Positions 1-8,620 are shown, counted from the first letter of the stretch. The stretch: DNA of 64,000 nucleotides from Acidobacteriota bacterium (GCA_039030395.1 JBCCEF010000022.1:1-64000); one strand, 5' to 3'. Numbers and translations: made by a program. The notes: generated by a model from the sequence alone, not told the origin.

Positions 1-441
1 AAGTCGCTCCGGGAGGAGAAAGTCCTGGCGGATGCCCTCACTGCTAGTGCTGAACTCTTCGACCAGGCCTGGTCGACTCAGCCGTACCAGCGAGTCTTGC
101 ATGCTGACCTGGCCCGCACCCACGGGATACCGCTGGGTGCCGCGGCCGACACGGCTTGGCTGCAAACGTAACCGACCGAGCTCGTCCTCGCTGTCCGAGA
201 TCAAGTGCAGGCCCAGCCGGTCGACTTCGGCGACCAAGGCCTGCATCGGCGCCTGGAGCCGGGCGACTCCTGGCTCTTTCCAAGCCACCCGATGATCGGC
301 CCCTGCCTGCTCCGCCAGATGCTCGCTGAACTCACTCGGGCTCAGGGCGCGCTCGACGGACGCCGGCGCAGGGCTAGCGTTGGTCACACCAACAGAGACC
401 AGGGCCATCGCCGCAATCCAGATGGGTGCTCGCCACGTCAT
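1..441 (-). CDS. N-terminal part of a secreted protein (runs off the window)
   Basis: An open frame of 147 codons starts at ATG 441-439 and reaches base 1 without a stop, so only the 5' part is present. Residues 1 to about 27 (MTWRAPIWIAAMALVSVGVT, then NASPAPA) form a signal peptide with an Ala-x-Ala cleavage site. The next 120 residues are soluble, without Cys, and contain the segment SRPGLVEEFSTSSEGIRQDF. That style of N-terminal region is typical of large Acidobacteriota surface proteins, but I cannot assign a family. The upstream sequence has no strong Shine-Dalgarno site. The truncation is a window edge effect, not a mutation. Confidence 0.7.
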   Translation of the reverse strand, partial: MTWRAPIWIAAMALVSVGVTNASPAPASVERALSPSEFSEHLAEQAGADHRVAWKEPGVARLQAPMQALVAEVDRLGLHLISDSEDELGRLRLQPSRVGRGTQRYPVGAGQVSMQDSLVRLSRPGLVEEFSTSSEGIRQDFLLPERL

Positions 442-524
442 CCCAAAAGTTCCCAGAAATTCTTCGAATCGAGCGAAGACTCTACGTTACCGAGACTGCC
501 CCGGTCACACTCCAGGGCTGCGAA

Positions 525-803
525 TCATGTCTCACAGAGCGCCATCGTAACAGTCACCGGCTGAGTCCATAGAAGGACGGACACCGGTGCGCCGGCACCG
601 AAAGCCGAAGGCAATCGATGTGTATTGCGTGGGTTCGAGGGCTTGGCAACGACAGGATTGTCGGAGTCTGGGCGCGCGTGCTGGATGGCGACACGGTGAT
701 CGAGCCGATGATCGTGCGCCAAACAGACCTCGCCCATGCCGCCCCGCCCGAGAAGCCTTTCGAGGCGGTACGGACCGATCCTCTTTGGCAAACTGGTGTC
801 CAT
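525..803 (-). pseudogene. Remnant of a PknB-type Ser/Thr protein kinase N-terminus
   Basis: The 92-residue frame opens with [18 protein letters not shown], the glycine-rich ATP loop of bacterial Hanks-type kinases, followed by [15 protein letters not shown]. The family normally has VAIK at this point; here the catalytic lysine is Gln. After about residue 45 the similarity stops, and the frame runs into unrelated sequence ending close to the promoter region of the upstream secreted gene. A working kinase needs about 260 residues including HRD and DFG motifs, all absent. I read it as a 5' fragment left by deletion. Nearby bases 804-993 show no other gene. Confidence 0.7.
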
Positions 804-993
804 TTCGCTCGGTGGATCAAAGCGGACCCAGGTCTCCTTCCAACCCCGTCAGCCGCACGAGAGCGGAATGCGCTCATCGGAGAGAGCACGGGTCCACCCC
901 AAGGCAGCGTTGACGGATCAAAACGGGACCCCGACGCCAGACATCGACCCCGGCCAAGGGGAGCGGGCAACCGAAGACGGATTTTCGATTTTC

Positions 994-1022
994 TTGACCC
1001 CTTGATAGGCCGGTGCTAAGCT
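994..1022 (+). promoter_or_regulatory. Candidate sigma70-type promoter of the mglA-like gene
   Basis: TTGACC at 994-999 and TAAGCT at 1017-1022 are separated by 17 bp, 31 bp before the ATG at 1054. The -35 is good and the -10 is weak. The same TTGACC-17 bp arrangement precedes the bactofilin gene in this window. Confidence 0.35.
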
Positions 1023-1053
1023 TCCTGTTCGCCTAAAAAGCCCGTCGACACTC

Positions 1054-2256
1054 ATGGTTTTCTTCAATTACAGCACGATGCAGATGGCCGCCAAGGTCGT
1101 CTATTACGGCCCCGGATTGTGCGGGAAAACCACCAATCTCACCCATATCTACAACGCCACCGCGGACACCTCCCGAGGGGAGATGGTATCCCTCGAAACG
1201 GAGACCGATCGAACCCTCTTCTTCGATCTCTTGCCCCTGGATGTGGGTCAGATTTCCGGCTTCAGCACCCGCATTCAGCTCTACACGGTGCCCGGGCAGG
1301 TGTTTTACAACACCACCCGAAAGCTCGTCTTGAAGGGCGTGGACGGGGTGGTCTTTGTGGCAGACTCGCAGCGCGCCATGCGCCAGGCGAACCTGGAGTC
1401 CTTCCAGAACCTGGAAGAAAACCTGGCCCAGATGGGCCTGTCGGTGGACACCATTCCGCTGGTGCTGCAATACAATAAGCGCGACCTGCCAGACATCCTG
1501 AGCGTCGAAGAGATGGACGACGCCCTCAACACCCAGGACTGGCAGGCCTTCGAAGCGTCGGCGGTTCACGGGCAGGGGGTATTTGAAACCCTCAAAGGCA
1601 TTTCGAAACTGACTCTCCTCTCGCTCCGTCAGCGTTTGGCGCGGGACGCCGATGTGGAGACTCCCGCCGGGCAAGGAACGGTACCTCGCCAAGGAGCCTC
1701 TCACCCGGATTCGCAGGTTCTCGCGCCACCGGCCGCGGCGCCGGAGACCGCTCAAGGCTCGCCGAACCAGGTGGACTCGAAGCCCGCGCCCGCGAGTGAC
1801 CAGGATCCCAAAGAGCTCGAACCCGCGCCAGCGACCGAGAACCCACCTCCCGCGGGCACCGCTGCGGGAACCCGAACGCGCCGCGAGCGCGATGTCCTCG
1901 GCGAACTGGACGCGCTGCGCCAGGCCGCCCTCGCCTCCAGCCGCGCCAAACCCCTGCCACGGCGGGAAGAGCAAAGAACCCCCGCCGCGGCACCGGCACC
2001 AGGACGCGGAGGACCGTCGCGGCACGCCATCGAGCGGTCGAGCAACGGCCTCGGGGAGTTGAGCCGCAGCATTGCTTTGACCCTACAACGAGCGGACTTC
2101 GAGCGCGTCCGCCGATTGACGATTTCGATGCAGGTCGAGGACGAGAACAGCGAGGTGGTCGACGCGGTGCGGGGCCTGCAGATCGATCTCGACAATCCCA
2201 GCCAGCTAGAAAAGCTCCTTCTCCGACTTCAGATCGCTCTCCAGGCGCGAGAGTAG
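1054..2256 (+). CDS. MglA-like Ras-superfamily GTPase with C-terminal extension
   Basis: This is a small GTPase of the MglA (gliding/polarity) family. Residues 19-27 GPGLCGKTT are the P-loop, TVPGQ (78-82) is the switch II region, and NKRD (141-144) gives guanine specificity. The GTPase domain takes about 200 residues, the usual size of MglA. It is followed by a Pro/Ala/Glu-rich linker of about 120 residues and a conserved-looking helical C-terminus (about 325-400, from RHAIERSSNGLGEL), giving 400 residues. In known systems MglA sets cell polarity with an MglB GAP; no mglB is visible here. It is followed at 70 bp by nrdR. The extension may localise the protein or bind a partner, which is inference. 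Confidence 0.88.
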   Translation: MVFFNYSTMQMAAKVVYYGPGLCGKTTNLTHIYNATADTSRGEMVSLETETDRTLFFDLLPLDVGQISGFSTRIQLYTVPGQVFYNTTRKLVLKGVDGVVFVADSQRAMRQANLESFQNLEENLAQMGLSVDTIPLVLQYNKRDLPDILSVEEMDDALNTQDWQAFEASAVHGQGVFETLKGISKLTLLSLRQRLARDADVETPAGQGTVPRQGASHPDSQVLAPPAAAPETAQGSPNQVDSKPAPASDQDPKELEPAPATENPPPAGTAAGTRTRRERDVLGELDALRQAALASSRAKPLPRREEQRTPAAAPAPGRGGPSRHAIERSSNGLGELSRSIALTLQRADFERVRRLTISMQVEDENSEVVDAVRGLQIDLDNPSQLEKLLLRLQIALQARE

Positions 2257-2326
2257 GATCGTCCCCGCGGAGCATGAAACATGCCCCTCCCGGACGACGC
2301 CTGACGAACCCTCGGAGATTCCTCCC

Positions 2327-2797
2327 ATGAAGTGTCCATTCTGCTCTTCCAACCGCGATCGGGTGGTGGATTCCCGCGAACGCGACGACGGCGCCACGAT
2401 TCGCCGGCGCCGGGAGTGCCTGGAGTGTGCTCGGCGGTTTACCTCCTACGAGCAGATCGAGGACATTCCGTACATGGTGGTCAAATCGGACGGCACCCGC
2501 GAAGAGTTCAGCCGCAAGAAGCTGATGGCGGGCATGTTCAAGGCGTGCGAGAAGCGGCCGGTCCCCTCCCGCCGGTTGGAAAACATCGCCGACGAGGTGG
2601 AGTCCCTGCTGCACCAGCAGGAAGACCGGGAGATTTCCACCCAGGATCTCGGCTCCTTTGTAATGGAAGGCTTGAAGGGTCTCGACCAAGTGGCCTACGT
2701 ACGTTTCGCCTCGGTCTATCGGCGGTTCGAGGATGTCGAAGGCTTCAAAGAGATCTTGAAAGGATTGGTTGGAGCCCCGGAGAGCCGGAAGGCATAG
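2327..2797 (+). CDS. nrdR: Transcriptional repressor NrdR
   Basis: NrdR represses ribonucleotide reductase genes in response to ATP/dATP. The zinc ribbon uses C3, C6, C31 and C34 (MKCPFC and CLEC), followed by a basic RRRR stretch and the ATP-cone domain (about residues 46-136, from VVKSDGTREEF to VYRRFEDVEGF). Length is 156 residues, typical of the family. It sits 33 bp upstream of lon and is probably cotranscribed with it. No ribonucleotide reductase gene or clear paired NrdR box is visible in this window. Confidence 0.95.
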   Translation: MKCPFCSSNRDRVVDSRERDDGATIRRRRECLECARRFTSYEQIEDIPYMVVKSDGTREEFSRKKLMAGMFKACEKRPVPSRRLENIADEVESLLHQQEDREISTQDLGSFVMEGLKGLDQVAYVRFASVYRRFEDVEGFKEILKGLVGAPESRKA

Positions 2798-2830
2798 CGC
2801 GCCCGCACCCACCGGAGCGCCGGAGACACG

Positions 2831-5365
2831 ATGGCCCAAGAACCCGAAGTCCTAAAAATTCCGGATGTCCTGCCGGTCCTGCCGCTCAAGGACACGGTGG
2901 TCTTCCCGTACATCATCGTTCCGCTCTCGATCAGTCAGGATCCGAGCGTGCTGGCGGTGGATCGCGCTCTGGCCGAAGACCGGCTGATCATGCTGGTCGC
3001 CCAGCGCGCGGCCGATGAAACGGCCGGCGACGACGAGCCGACTTCGGAAGACCTCCACGCCGTCGGCACCGTGGCGGTGATCATGCGCATGCTCAAGCTA
3101 CCGGACGGCCGCATCCGCATTCTGGTGCAGGGCCATTCCCGTGCCCGTATCGAGCACATCGGCCAGACGGCTCCCTACTTCCAGGCGCGCATCACGCCGA
3201 TCCCAGAACCCGCCGGCCCCGAGGCAGGGGCCATAGACCAGGAAGCGGAAGCCGACGACTCCTCGGAGGACTCGGAGCACGGCGAACTGGAGATTGCCGC
3301 CCTGGTGCGCAGCGTCAAAGACGACCTGGACCGCGCCTCGGGACTGGGCAAGAGCATCTCGCCGGAAGTGATGGTGATCGCCGCCAACCTCGAACAGCCG
3401 GGCCGTCTGAGCGACCTGGCGGCGAGCAATCTGGAGTTGAAGCTCGGCGAAGCGCAGGAGATTCTGGAGACCTTCGACCCGGCGGAGCGCTTGCGGCGGG
3501 TGGGGGCCCTGCTGGCGCGGGAGATCCAGCTCCTGACCATGCAGCACGAGATCTCCAACCAGGCGCGCGGCGAGATGGACCGCAGCCAGCGGGAGTACTA
3601 CCTGCGCCAGCAGTTGAAGGCGATCCAAGACGAACTCGGCGAAGGCGACGAGCTGACCGCCGAGATCCGGGCCTACCGCGAGGCGGCGCGGGAGAAGGAA
3701 CTGCCGGACAGCGCCCTGGAGGAACTCGAGCGGCAGATCCGGCGCCTCGAGCGGAGCCATCCGGAGAGCGCCGAGACCTCGATCATCCGCACCTATCTAG
3801 ACTGGATGACGGCGCTGCCATGGAACAAGACCAGCACCGACCGCCTCGACCTCGGCGCCGCCCAGAAGGTGCTCGACGAAGACCATTTCGGCCTCGAAAA
3901 GATCAAGGAGCGAATTCTCGAGTACCTCGCCGTGCGCAAGCTCAAGGCCGACGCGCGGGGGCCGCTGCTGTGCTTCGTCGGCCCGCCGGGAGTCGGCAAG
4001 ACTTCCCTCGGCCGCTCTATCGCCCGCGCCCTCGATCGCGAATTCGTGCGCATCTCCCTCGGCGGGGTGCGGGACGAGGCGGAGATCCGCGGACACCGTC
4101 GTACCTACGTAGGGGCTCTGCCTGGCCGCATTCTGCAGGGGCTGCGGCAGGCGGACACCGGCAACCCGGTGTTCATGCTCGACGAGATCGACAAAGTGGG
4201 CGCCGACTACCGCGGCGATCCCTCCTCTGCGCTCCTCGAGGTGCTCGATCCGGAACAGAACTCGACCTTCGTCGACCACTACCTGGGGATGCCCTACGAC
4301 CTGTCCAAGGTGCTGTTCATCGCCACAGCCAACCTCCTCGACCCGATCCAGCCGGCCTTCCTGGACCGCATGGAGGTGCTGCGCCTCTCCGGCTACACCG
4401 CCGCCGAGAAACTCGAGATTGCCCGCCGGCACCTGGTGCCAAAACAAATCGCCGAGCACGGCCTGAGTCCCGAACAGATGGAGATCACCGAGCCGGGCAT
4501 CGTCCGCATCATCAGCGACTACACCCGCGAAGCGGGACTGCGCAATCTCGAACGATCGATTGGCGGCCTCTGCCGCAAGGTGGCCGTCGAAGTGGCCCGC
4601 GGGCGCGAGGAGGGGCGCGAGTTGGAAGAGCCTCGTTCCCTCGGCTCGGAGGACGTGGCGCGCCTTCTCGGGCCGCCCAGCCACCACAGCGAGGAACTGC
4701 TGCGGGACGACCGTATCGGCGTTTCCACCGGCCTGGCCTGGACCGCCGCCGGCGGCGATCTGATGTTCATCGAGGCGGTGGCGGTGCCCGGCAAGGGCAA
4801 GATCGTTCTCACCGGTCAGCTCGGCGAGGTGATGCAGGAGTCCGCCCAAGCGGCGGTTTCCTACGCCCGCTCCTATGCCGCCCACCACCCGGCTGCGGCG
4901 GATGACTTCTTCGCGACCCACGACATCCACATCCACGCTCCGGCCGGCTCCATCCCAAAGGACGGACCGTCCGCCGGCATCACCATCGCGGCGGCGGTGG
5001 TTTCGGTACTGGTCGGCCGCCCGGTGGATCGCCGCATCGCCATGACCGGGGAGATCACTTTGCGGGGAGACGTGCTGCCGATCGGCGGCTTGAAAGAGAA
5101 GGTAATGGCCGCCAAGCTGGCTGGGGTCACCTCCATTGCCCTGCCAAAGCTCAACGAACGCGATCTGCCGGAGGTACCGGAAGCGATCAAGCGGGGCATC
5201 GAGTTCCGATTCGTCGAAACCGTCGACCAGGTGCTCGACCTCGTCCTCCTCCGCGCCCCTGCCCGCAAAGCGAAACGCTCTACCAAGAAAAAACGAACGG
5301 CCACCTCCAAGAAAGCGACCTCCGAGGCGCGCACACCCGCCGGCCTCGGAGCCTCCACCCGGTGA
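2831..5365 (+). CDS. lon: ATP-dependent protease Lon
   Basis: This cytoplasmic AAA+ protease degrades misfolded and regulatory proteins. Its 844 residues hold an N-terminal substrate-binding LON domain (from PVLPLKDTVVFPYIIVPL), the Walker A box GPPGVGKT at about 384-391, the Walker B box VFMLDEIDK, and the C-terminal protease domain. Within that domain, GPSAG carries the catalytic Ser714 and GGLKEKV carries Lys757, the Lon Ser-Lys dyad. An acidic insert (about 130-155) lies in the N domain, and the tail after about residue 810 is Lys-rich. The thiL start lies 10 nt beyond the stop. Confidence 0.96.
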   Translation: MAQEPEVLKIPDVLPVLPLKDTVVFPYIIVPLSISQDPSVLAVDRALAEDRLIMLVAQRAADETAGDDEPTSEDLHAVGTVAVIMRMLKLPDGRIRILVQGHSRARIEHIGQTAPYFQARITPIPEPAGPEAGAIDQEAEADDSSEDSEHGELEIAALVRSVKDDLDRASGLGKSISPEVMVIAANLEQPGRLSDLAASNLELKLGEAQEILETFDPAERLRRVGALLAREIQLLTMQHEISNQARGEMDRSQREYYLRQQLKAIQDELGEGDELTAEIRAYREAAREKELPDSALEELERQIRRLERSHPESAETSIIRTYLDWMTALPWNKTSTDRLDLGAAQKVLDEDHFGLEKIKERILEYLAVRKLKADARGPLLCFVGPPGVGKTSLGRSIARALDREFVRISLGGVRDEAEIRGHRRTYVGALPGRILQGLRQADTGNPVFMLDEIDKVGADYRGDPSSALLEVLDPEQNSTFVDHYLGMPYDLSKVLFIATANLLDPIQPAFLDRMEVLRLSGYTAAEKLEIARRHLVPKQIAEHGLSPEQMEITEPGIVRIISDYTREAGLRNLERSIGGLCRKVAVEVARGREEGRELEEPRSLGSEDVARLLGPPSHHSEELLRDDRIGVSTGLAWTAAGGDLMFIEAVAVPGKGKIVLTGQLGEVMQESAQAAVSYARSYAAHHPAAADDFFATHDIHIHAPAGSIPKDGPSAGITIAAAVVSVLVGRPVDRRIAMTGEITLRGDVLPIGGLKEKVMAAKLAGVTSIALPKLNERDLPEVPEAIKRGIEFRFVETVDQVLDLVLLRAPARKAKRSTKKKRTATSKKATSEARTPAGLGASTR

Positions 5366-5375
5366 CCTCGCCGGC

Positions 5376-6383
5376 GTGAACGAAGAAGACCGCCTTCTAC
5401 GGTGGCTGCGGCGTCGTGGCGGAGGGGATCCCGGGGATCCCATGCGTCCCGGTGACGACGCCGCGATCCTGCCGGCGGCGGGCGAAACAGCCGTCAGCGT
5501 TGACAGTCAGATCGGCGGCGTCCACTTTCCGGAAGATCTCGATCCGCGCCAGATCGGGCGCCGGCTGGTCGCCGTCAACTTGTCCGATCTGGCGGCGATG
5601 GGCGCGGTACCGCGCCACGCCTTCGCCGCCCTGTCCAGTCCGGAAGGGTTTGATCGCCGAAGCTTCTTCGAAGGCCTCCTCGCCGCCTGCGACACTCACC
5701 AGCTCATCCTCAGCGGCGGCGATCTCGCCCACTCCCCGGAGAGGGTGGTCGCCACCCTGACGGTGGTCGGCGAACAGGCACCCGACGGTCGCTGGCTGCG
5801 GCGCGGAGCGGCCCGGCCGGGCCACGCCCTGTGGGTGGGCGGCAGCCTCGGAGAGTCCGCCCTCGGTTGCCGGCTGGTCGCCCGAGGAGCCCGGCGCCGG
5901 GGCTCCCGGATCGACCTACCGCCGGGCATCTCCCCTCACCTCGCCAAGACCGCTCGTCGAGCCGTTCGCCGGCATTTGGAACCGAAACCACAGATTCCCC
6001 TCGGTCAAGCCCTGGCAACCGCTCACCGGCAAGGTGCCGCGATGGATGTTTCCGACGGTTTGACCCTCGATCTCGACCGCCTATGTCGCGAAAGTGGGGT
6101 TGGAGCGGTGATCGATGCTCCGTTACCTTTTGCCCCCCAAACGAAAGAACTGGCGGCTGCCCTCGACGCCGACCTCGGAGATCTCGCTCTCGGCGGCGGC
6201 GAAGACTACGTACTCTTGTTCACCCTGCCCTCGGGCGAGAGGGTCTCCGCCCCGGACGGCACGGGCTGTCGACGGATCGGAAAGATCGTCAAAGAAAAGG
6301 GCATCTGGCGCAGCGAGCGGAGACGTAGGGTCCCGCTGCCGATCCAAGGGTGGGACCACCTTCGATCGCGAACTCCAACATAG
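5376..6383 (+). CDS. thiL: Thiamine-monophosphate kinase
   Basis: ThiL phosphorylates thiamine monophosphate to thiamine pyrophosphate. The frame is open far upstream inside lon, but family similarity starts at the GTG at 5376 (V-NEEDRLLRWLRRR), which gives 335 residues. Motifs are GDDAAIL near the N-terminus (Mg-ATP site), VDSQIGGVHF, GGDLAHSP, MDVSDGLTLDLDRLC and GGGEDYVLLF, all characteristic of the ThiL/PurM fold. The 10-nt gap to lon suggests translation coupled with it. An intrinsic terminator follows at 6450. Confidence 0.93.
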   Translation: MNEEDRLLRWLRRRGGGDPGDPMRPGDDAAILPAAGETAVSVDSQIGGVHFPEDLDPRQIGRRLVAVNLSDLAAMGAVPRHAFAALSSPEGFDRRSFFEGLLAACDTHQLILSGGDLAHSPERVVATLTVVGEQAPDGRWLRRGAARPGHALWVGGSLGESALGCRLVARGARRRGSRIDLPPGISPHLAKTARRAVRRHLEPKPQIPLGQALATAHRQGAAMDVSDGLTLDLDRLCRESGVGAVIDAPLPFAPQTKELAAALDADLGDLALGGGEDYVLLFTLPSGERVSAPDGTGCRRIGKIVKEKGIWRSERRRRVPLPIQGWDHLRSRTPT

Positions 6384-6449
6384 GCTGCTACACCTTCATA
6401 TAGAAACCCTTGATCCGAAACGTAAGAACTCTTTATCTTTGGCAAACGA

Positions 6450-6475
6450 AAAGGCCGCCTGCACAGGCGGCCTTT
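6450..6475. terminator. Bidirectional intrinsic terminator between thiL and the tandem-HTH gene
   Basis: A perfect 12-bp inverted repeat, AAAGGCCGCCTG / CAGGCGGCCTTT, has a two-base centre. Read on the minus strand it is followed by TTTTCGTTT, which fits termination of the gene at 6503-7195. On the plus strand it ends GGCCTTTC and can also stop thiL transcription. Confidence 0.8.
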
Positions 6476-6502
6476 CAAAATCACTGCGACTAGCGAGGTC
6501 GA

Positions 6503-7195
6503 TCAAACGCGCTGTATCGTTACCCGCAAAGGCTTTCGATTCTGTTTGATGAGCGCCCGCACTTGCTGTTCCAGGCTCGACTGTGACTTTTCCAAGGCCT
6601 GGATGCGCTTCACCAAGTCACTCTCGCTCTTGCCTGCTTTCCGGCCACGGCCGCGCACAGTTCGGACTGCAGGCGCAGCCGAACGCCCGGTAGAGGCCTT
6701 CCGCCGGCCACCGCGCCGACCGGCATTCTCCTTCTTCAAGCGCTTAAAAACATCGACCGCCTTCACCGGATACCGGCGCTTCCGACCCTCTCCCTCGGAA
6801 GGAATCTCATCCTGATGGATCTTCGCATAGCGAGAAGCCGTCGGGTAAGAAACCCCTACGCGCTTGGACACTTCCTTCAACGTCAGCAAATCCCCCTTTT
6901 TCGCCGGCGATGCCTTCTTGCTTTGACGCCTCGAAGAGGCCCGTCGACCGCCCTTCGCCTTCGCCTTGGCACCGGACGAGGAAGCCTGTCGGCTAGGCCG
7001 ACCGCGCTTGCTCACATTCTCCTTCTTGATCTGCTGGAAGACTGCAATCGCGCTGGCGGGATAGCGCTGTTTCCGGCCCTCTCCCTGCGAAGGAATACGG
7101 TCTTGATACTCCTTCTTGTAGCGCTGCAACGTCGGCATCGAAATGTTTGCCCGCCTCGACACTTCGGACAAAGTCAACAGTTTGGCATTGGCCAT
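6503..7195 (-). CDS. DNA-binding protein with two MerR-like HTH domains, AT-hook-like linker and coiled coil
   Basis: The 230 residues contain an obvious internal duplication. Unit 1 (about 6-60, LLTLSEVSRRANISMPTLQ and on to QIKKEN) and unit 2 (about 103-157, LLTLKEVSKRVGVSYPTAS and on to RLKKEN) each hold a MerR-type winged HTH with the shared GEGRK-RYP wing. Between them lies a basic linker with KRGRPSR (63-69), which resembles an AT-hook, and another Lys/Arg-rich run. A second basic stretch (158-190) is followed by a short coiled coil (about 193-220, LVKRIQALEKSQSSLEQQVR). There is no ligand domain. A strong SD (GAGGAGG) precedes the ATG. It could be an architectural or two-site DNA-binding protein; the target is unknown. 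Confidence 0.8.
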   Translation of the reverse strand: MANAKLLTLSEVSRRANISMPTLQRYKKEYQDRIPSQGEGRKQRYPASAIAVFQQIKKENVSKRGRPSRQASSSGAKAKAKGGRRASSRRQSKKASPAKKGDLLTLKEVSKRVGVSYPTASRYAKIHQDEIPSEGEGRKRRYPVKAVDVFKRLKKENAGRRGGRRKASTGRSAAPAVRTVRGRGRKAGKSESDLVKRIQALEKSQSSLEQQVRALIKQNRKPLRVTIQRV

Positions 7196-7368
7196 GAGCC
7201 GCCTCCTCTTCTAGGGTTCTCTTCTAAGAATTCATTCCTTCGAAGGGCGTTTCATGATCAGAATAACTCGCGCCCTTGCTCATTATCATTTCACGCACCG
7301 TACCTGTCAATGCGATCTGCAATCTTTAGTCAGTAGATCGACCCCATCGAATACTACTCGCGCTGTCT

Positions 7369-7878
7369 TCAGCTACCCTCGGAATCCGCCAGAATTTCCG
7401 CAATCGCCTTGAAATTCGGCTGTTCTCCGGCATTCTCAAGCACCTCCGCGTAGCGGACAATGCCTTGCTTATCCACCACGAAGGCCGCCCGCTTCGAAAC
7501 TCCCTGCATGCCAAAGAACTCGTCATAGAGAGCGCCGTAGCGACCGGAAACCTCTTTATTGAAATCCGAGAGCAGTGGGAAAGGAAAGGACTCCTCTTTC
7601 GACCAGGCCTGCAGTGCAAAGGGACTGTCGACGCTGATGCCGAGAATCTCCGCATCGAGGGCACCGTAGCGGCTGTAGTTTTCGCGGATCGAGCACAGCT
7701 CTTCGGTGCATACTGAGCTCCAGGCGAGGGGGAAAAACAGCAGAACGACGTTCTGCTCACCGGCATAGTCCGACAATTGAATCGGATCCTGGCCGGGTTG
7801 GTGAACGAGCGAGAAGGCGGGGGCCGCCTGCCCGACTTCAACGGCACCGGAGGCGCCGGGCGCTGCTGAATTGGACAT
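7369..7878 (-). CDS. AhpE/PrxQ-like peroxiredoxin
   Basis: This thiol peroxidase reduces H2O2 and organic hydroperoxides. I use the ATG at 7878 (MSNSAAPGAS), preceded by CTGGAGA, because the longer frame has no family similarity upstream; this gives 169 residues. The thioredoxin-like fold shows LLFFPLAWSSVCTEELC: C57 is the peroxidatic Cys, and C62 at position +5 could be the resolving Cys as in BCP/PrxQ. The C-terminal half (FPLLSDFNKEVSGRYGALYD, then FVVDKQGIVRYAEV) resembles mycobacterial AhpE. It is divergent from the methionine-sulfoxide reductase gene at 8132, with a 19-bp palindrome in between. A joint oxidative-stress role is inference. Confidence 0.88.
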   Translation of the reverse strand: MSNSAAPGASGAVEVGQAAPAFSLVHQPGQDPIQLSDYAGEQNVVLLFFPLAWSSVCTEELCSIRENYSRYGALDAEILGISVDSPFALQAWSKEESFPFPLLSDFNKEVSGRYGALYDEFFGMQGVSKRAAFVVDKQGIVRYAEVLENAGEQPNFKAIAEILADSEGS

Positions 7879-7949
7879 AGATCGTGTCTCCAGAGGAACT
7901 GTCCATGACGAAACTTGCTCTGAACGAGGAATTCGGGTGGGGAAACGGA

Positions 7950-7968
7950 TCGCGACGAATCGTCGCGA
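7950..7968. promoter_or_regulatory. 19-bp palindrome between the divergent peroxiredoxin and msrC genes
   Basis: TCGCGACGAATCGTCGCGA is a perfect inverted repeat with 9-bp arms and a single central base. The short centre argues for a protein-binding site rather than an RNA hairpin. It lies 72 bp upstream of the peroxiredoxin start and 164 bp upstream of msrC. The cognate regulator is unknown. Confidence 0.4.
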
Positions 7969-8131
7969 GAGGGACAATACCCTCAATCGATGAGTTTATC
8001 TCAATCGGAGTTGGGAACCCAAATTGCGCTCATCGTCATCGGATCGAGGCGGCGCCAGAAAAACACTTTCGGACCGCATCGAAGACGATGATCGTGCCCC
8101 GAAACGCCGACGATCACGCTACGATAGGAAG

Positions 8132-8608
8132 ATGGAAAGCGCCGCCACCAAGTCCGATCGATACCGAGCGGCTCAGCAAGAGCTGGCCGCCGTGCTAAGG
8201 GACATCGAGGATCCGATCGCCGTGATGGCCACGGCGGCGTGCATTCTCCACCGCCATATTCCTCAGGCCAGTTGGACAGGGTTTTATCGCGTCGTCGCAC
8301 CGGACTTGCTTCGCATCGGCCCCTACCAAGGCCCCGTGGGTTGCCTGGAGATTGCCTTCGACCGAGGGGTGTGCGGCGCTGCTGCCCGAGAGGGCCGAAC
8401 GCAACGGGTCGAAGATGTCCATGCCTTTCCCGGCCACATCGCCTGCGATGCTGAGACCCGCTCGGAAATCGTTCTGCCGGTGCACTCCCGGGAGGGAAAG
8501 CTGATTGCAGTACTCGACATTGACTCGCACCAGCCTGCGGCCTTCGACGAGGAGGATCAGGCCGGTCTCGAGCGCATCGTCGCGGCTCTCGAGAGACGCT
8601 TGCCGTAG
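8132..8608 (+). CDS. msrC: Free methionine-(R)-sulfoxide reductase (GAF domain)
   Basis: It reduces free Met-(R)-sulfoxide. The ATG at 8132 (MESAATKSDR, preceded by AGGAAG) gives 158 residues, close to the 165 of E. coli MsrC/YebR. ASWTGFY, GPYQGP, GVCGAA and HIACDAETRSEIVLPV are family signatures. C71, C81 and C105 have the same spacing (10 and 24) as the three redox cysteines of the E. coli enzyme. A TACGAT hexamer lies 6 nt before the ATG, so the transcript could be leaderless. Longer upstream starts add a low-complexity Arg-rich tail without family similarity. Confidence 0.92.
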   Translation: MESAATKSDRYRAAQQELAAVLRDIEDPIAVMATAACILHRHIPQASWTGFYRVVAPDLLRIGPYQGPVGCLEIAFDRGVCGAAAREGRTQRVEDVHAFPGHIACDAETRSEIVLPVHSREGKLIAVLDIDSHQPAAFDEEDQAGLERIVAALERRLP

Positions 8609-8620
8609 AACCGGCTTGGA

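Noticed and set aside
1033-2025. 330-residue minus-strand frame opposite the mglA-like gene
   Set aside because: It is antisense shadow of the GTPase gene; composition is Arg/Gly/His-rich without motifs.
3797-5443. Long minus-strand frame opposite lon
   Set aside because: It mirrors the lon coding strand, has a low-complexity His/Gly/Arg composition and no start context. It is a high-GC shadow.
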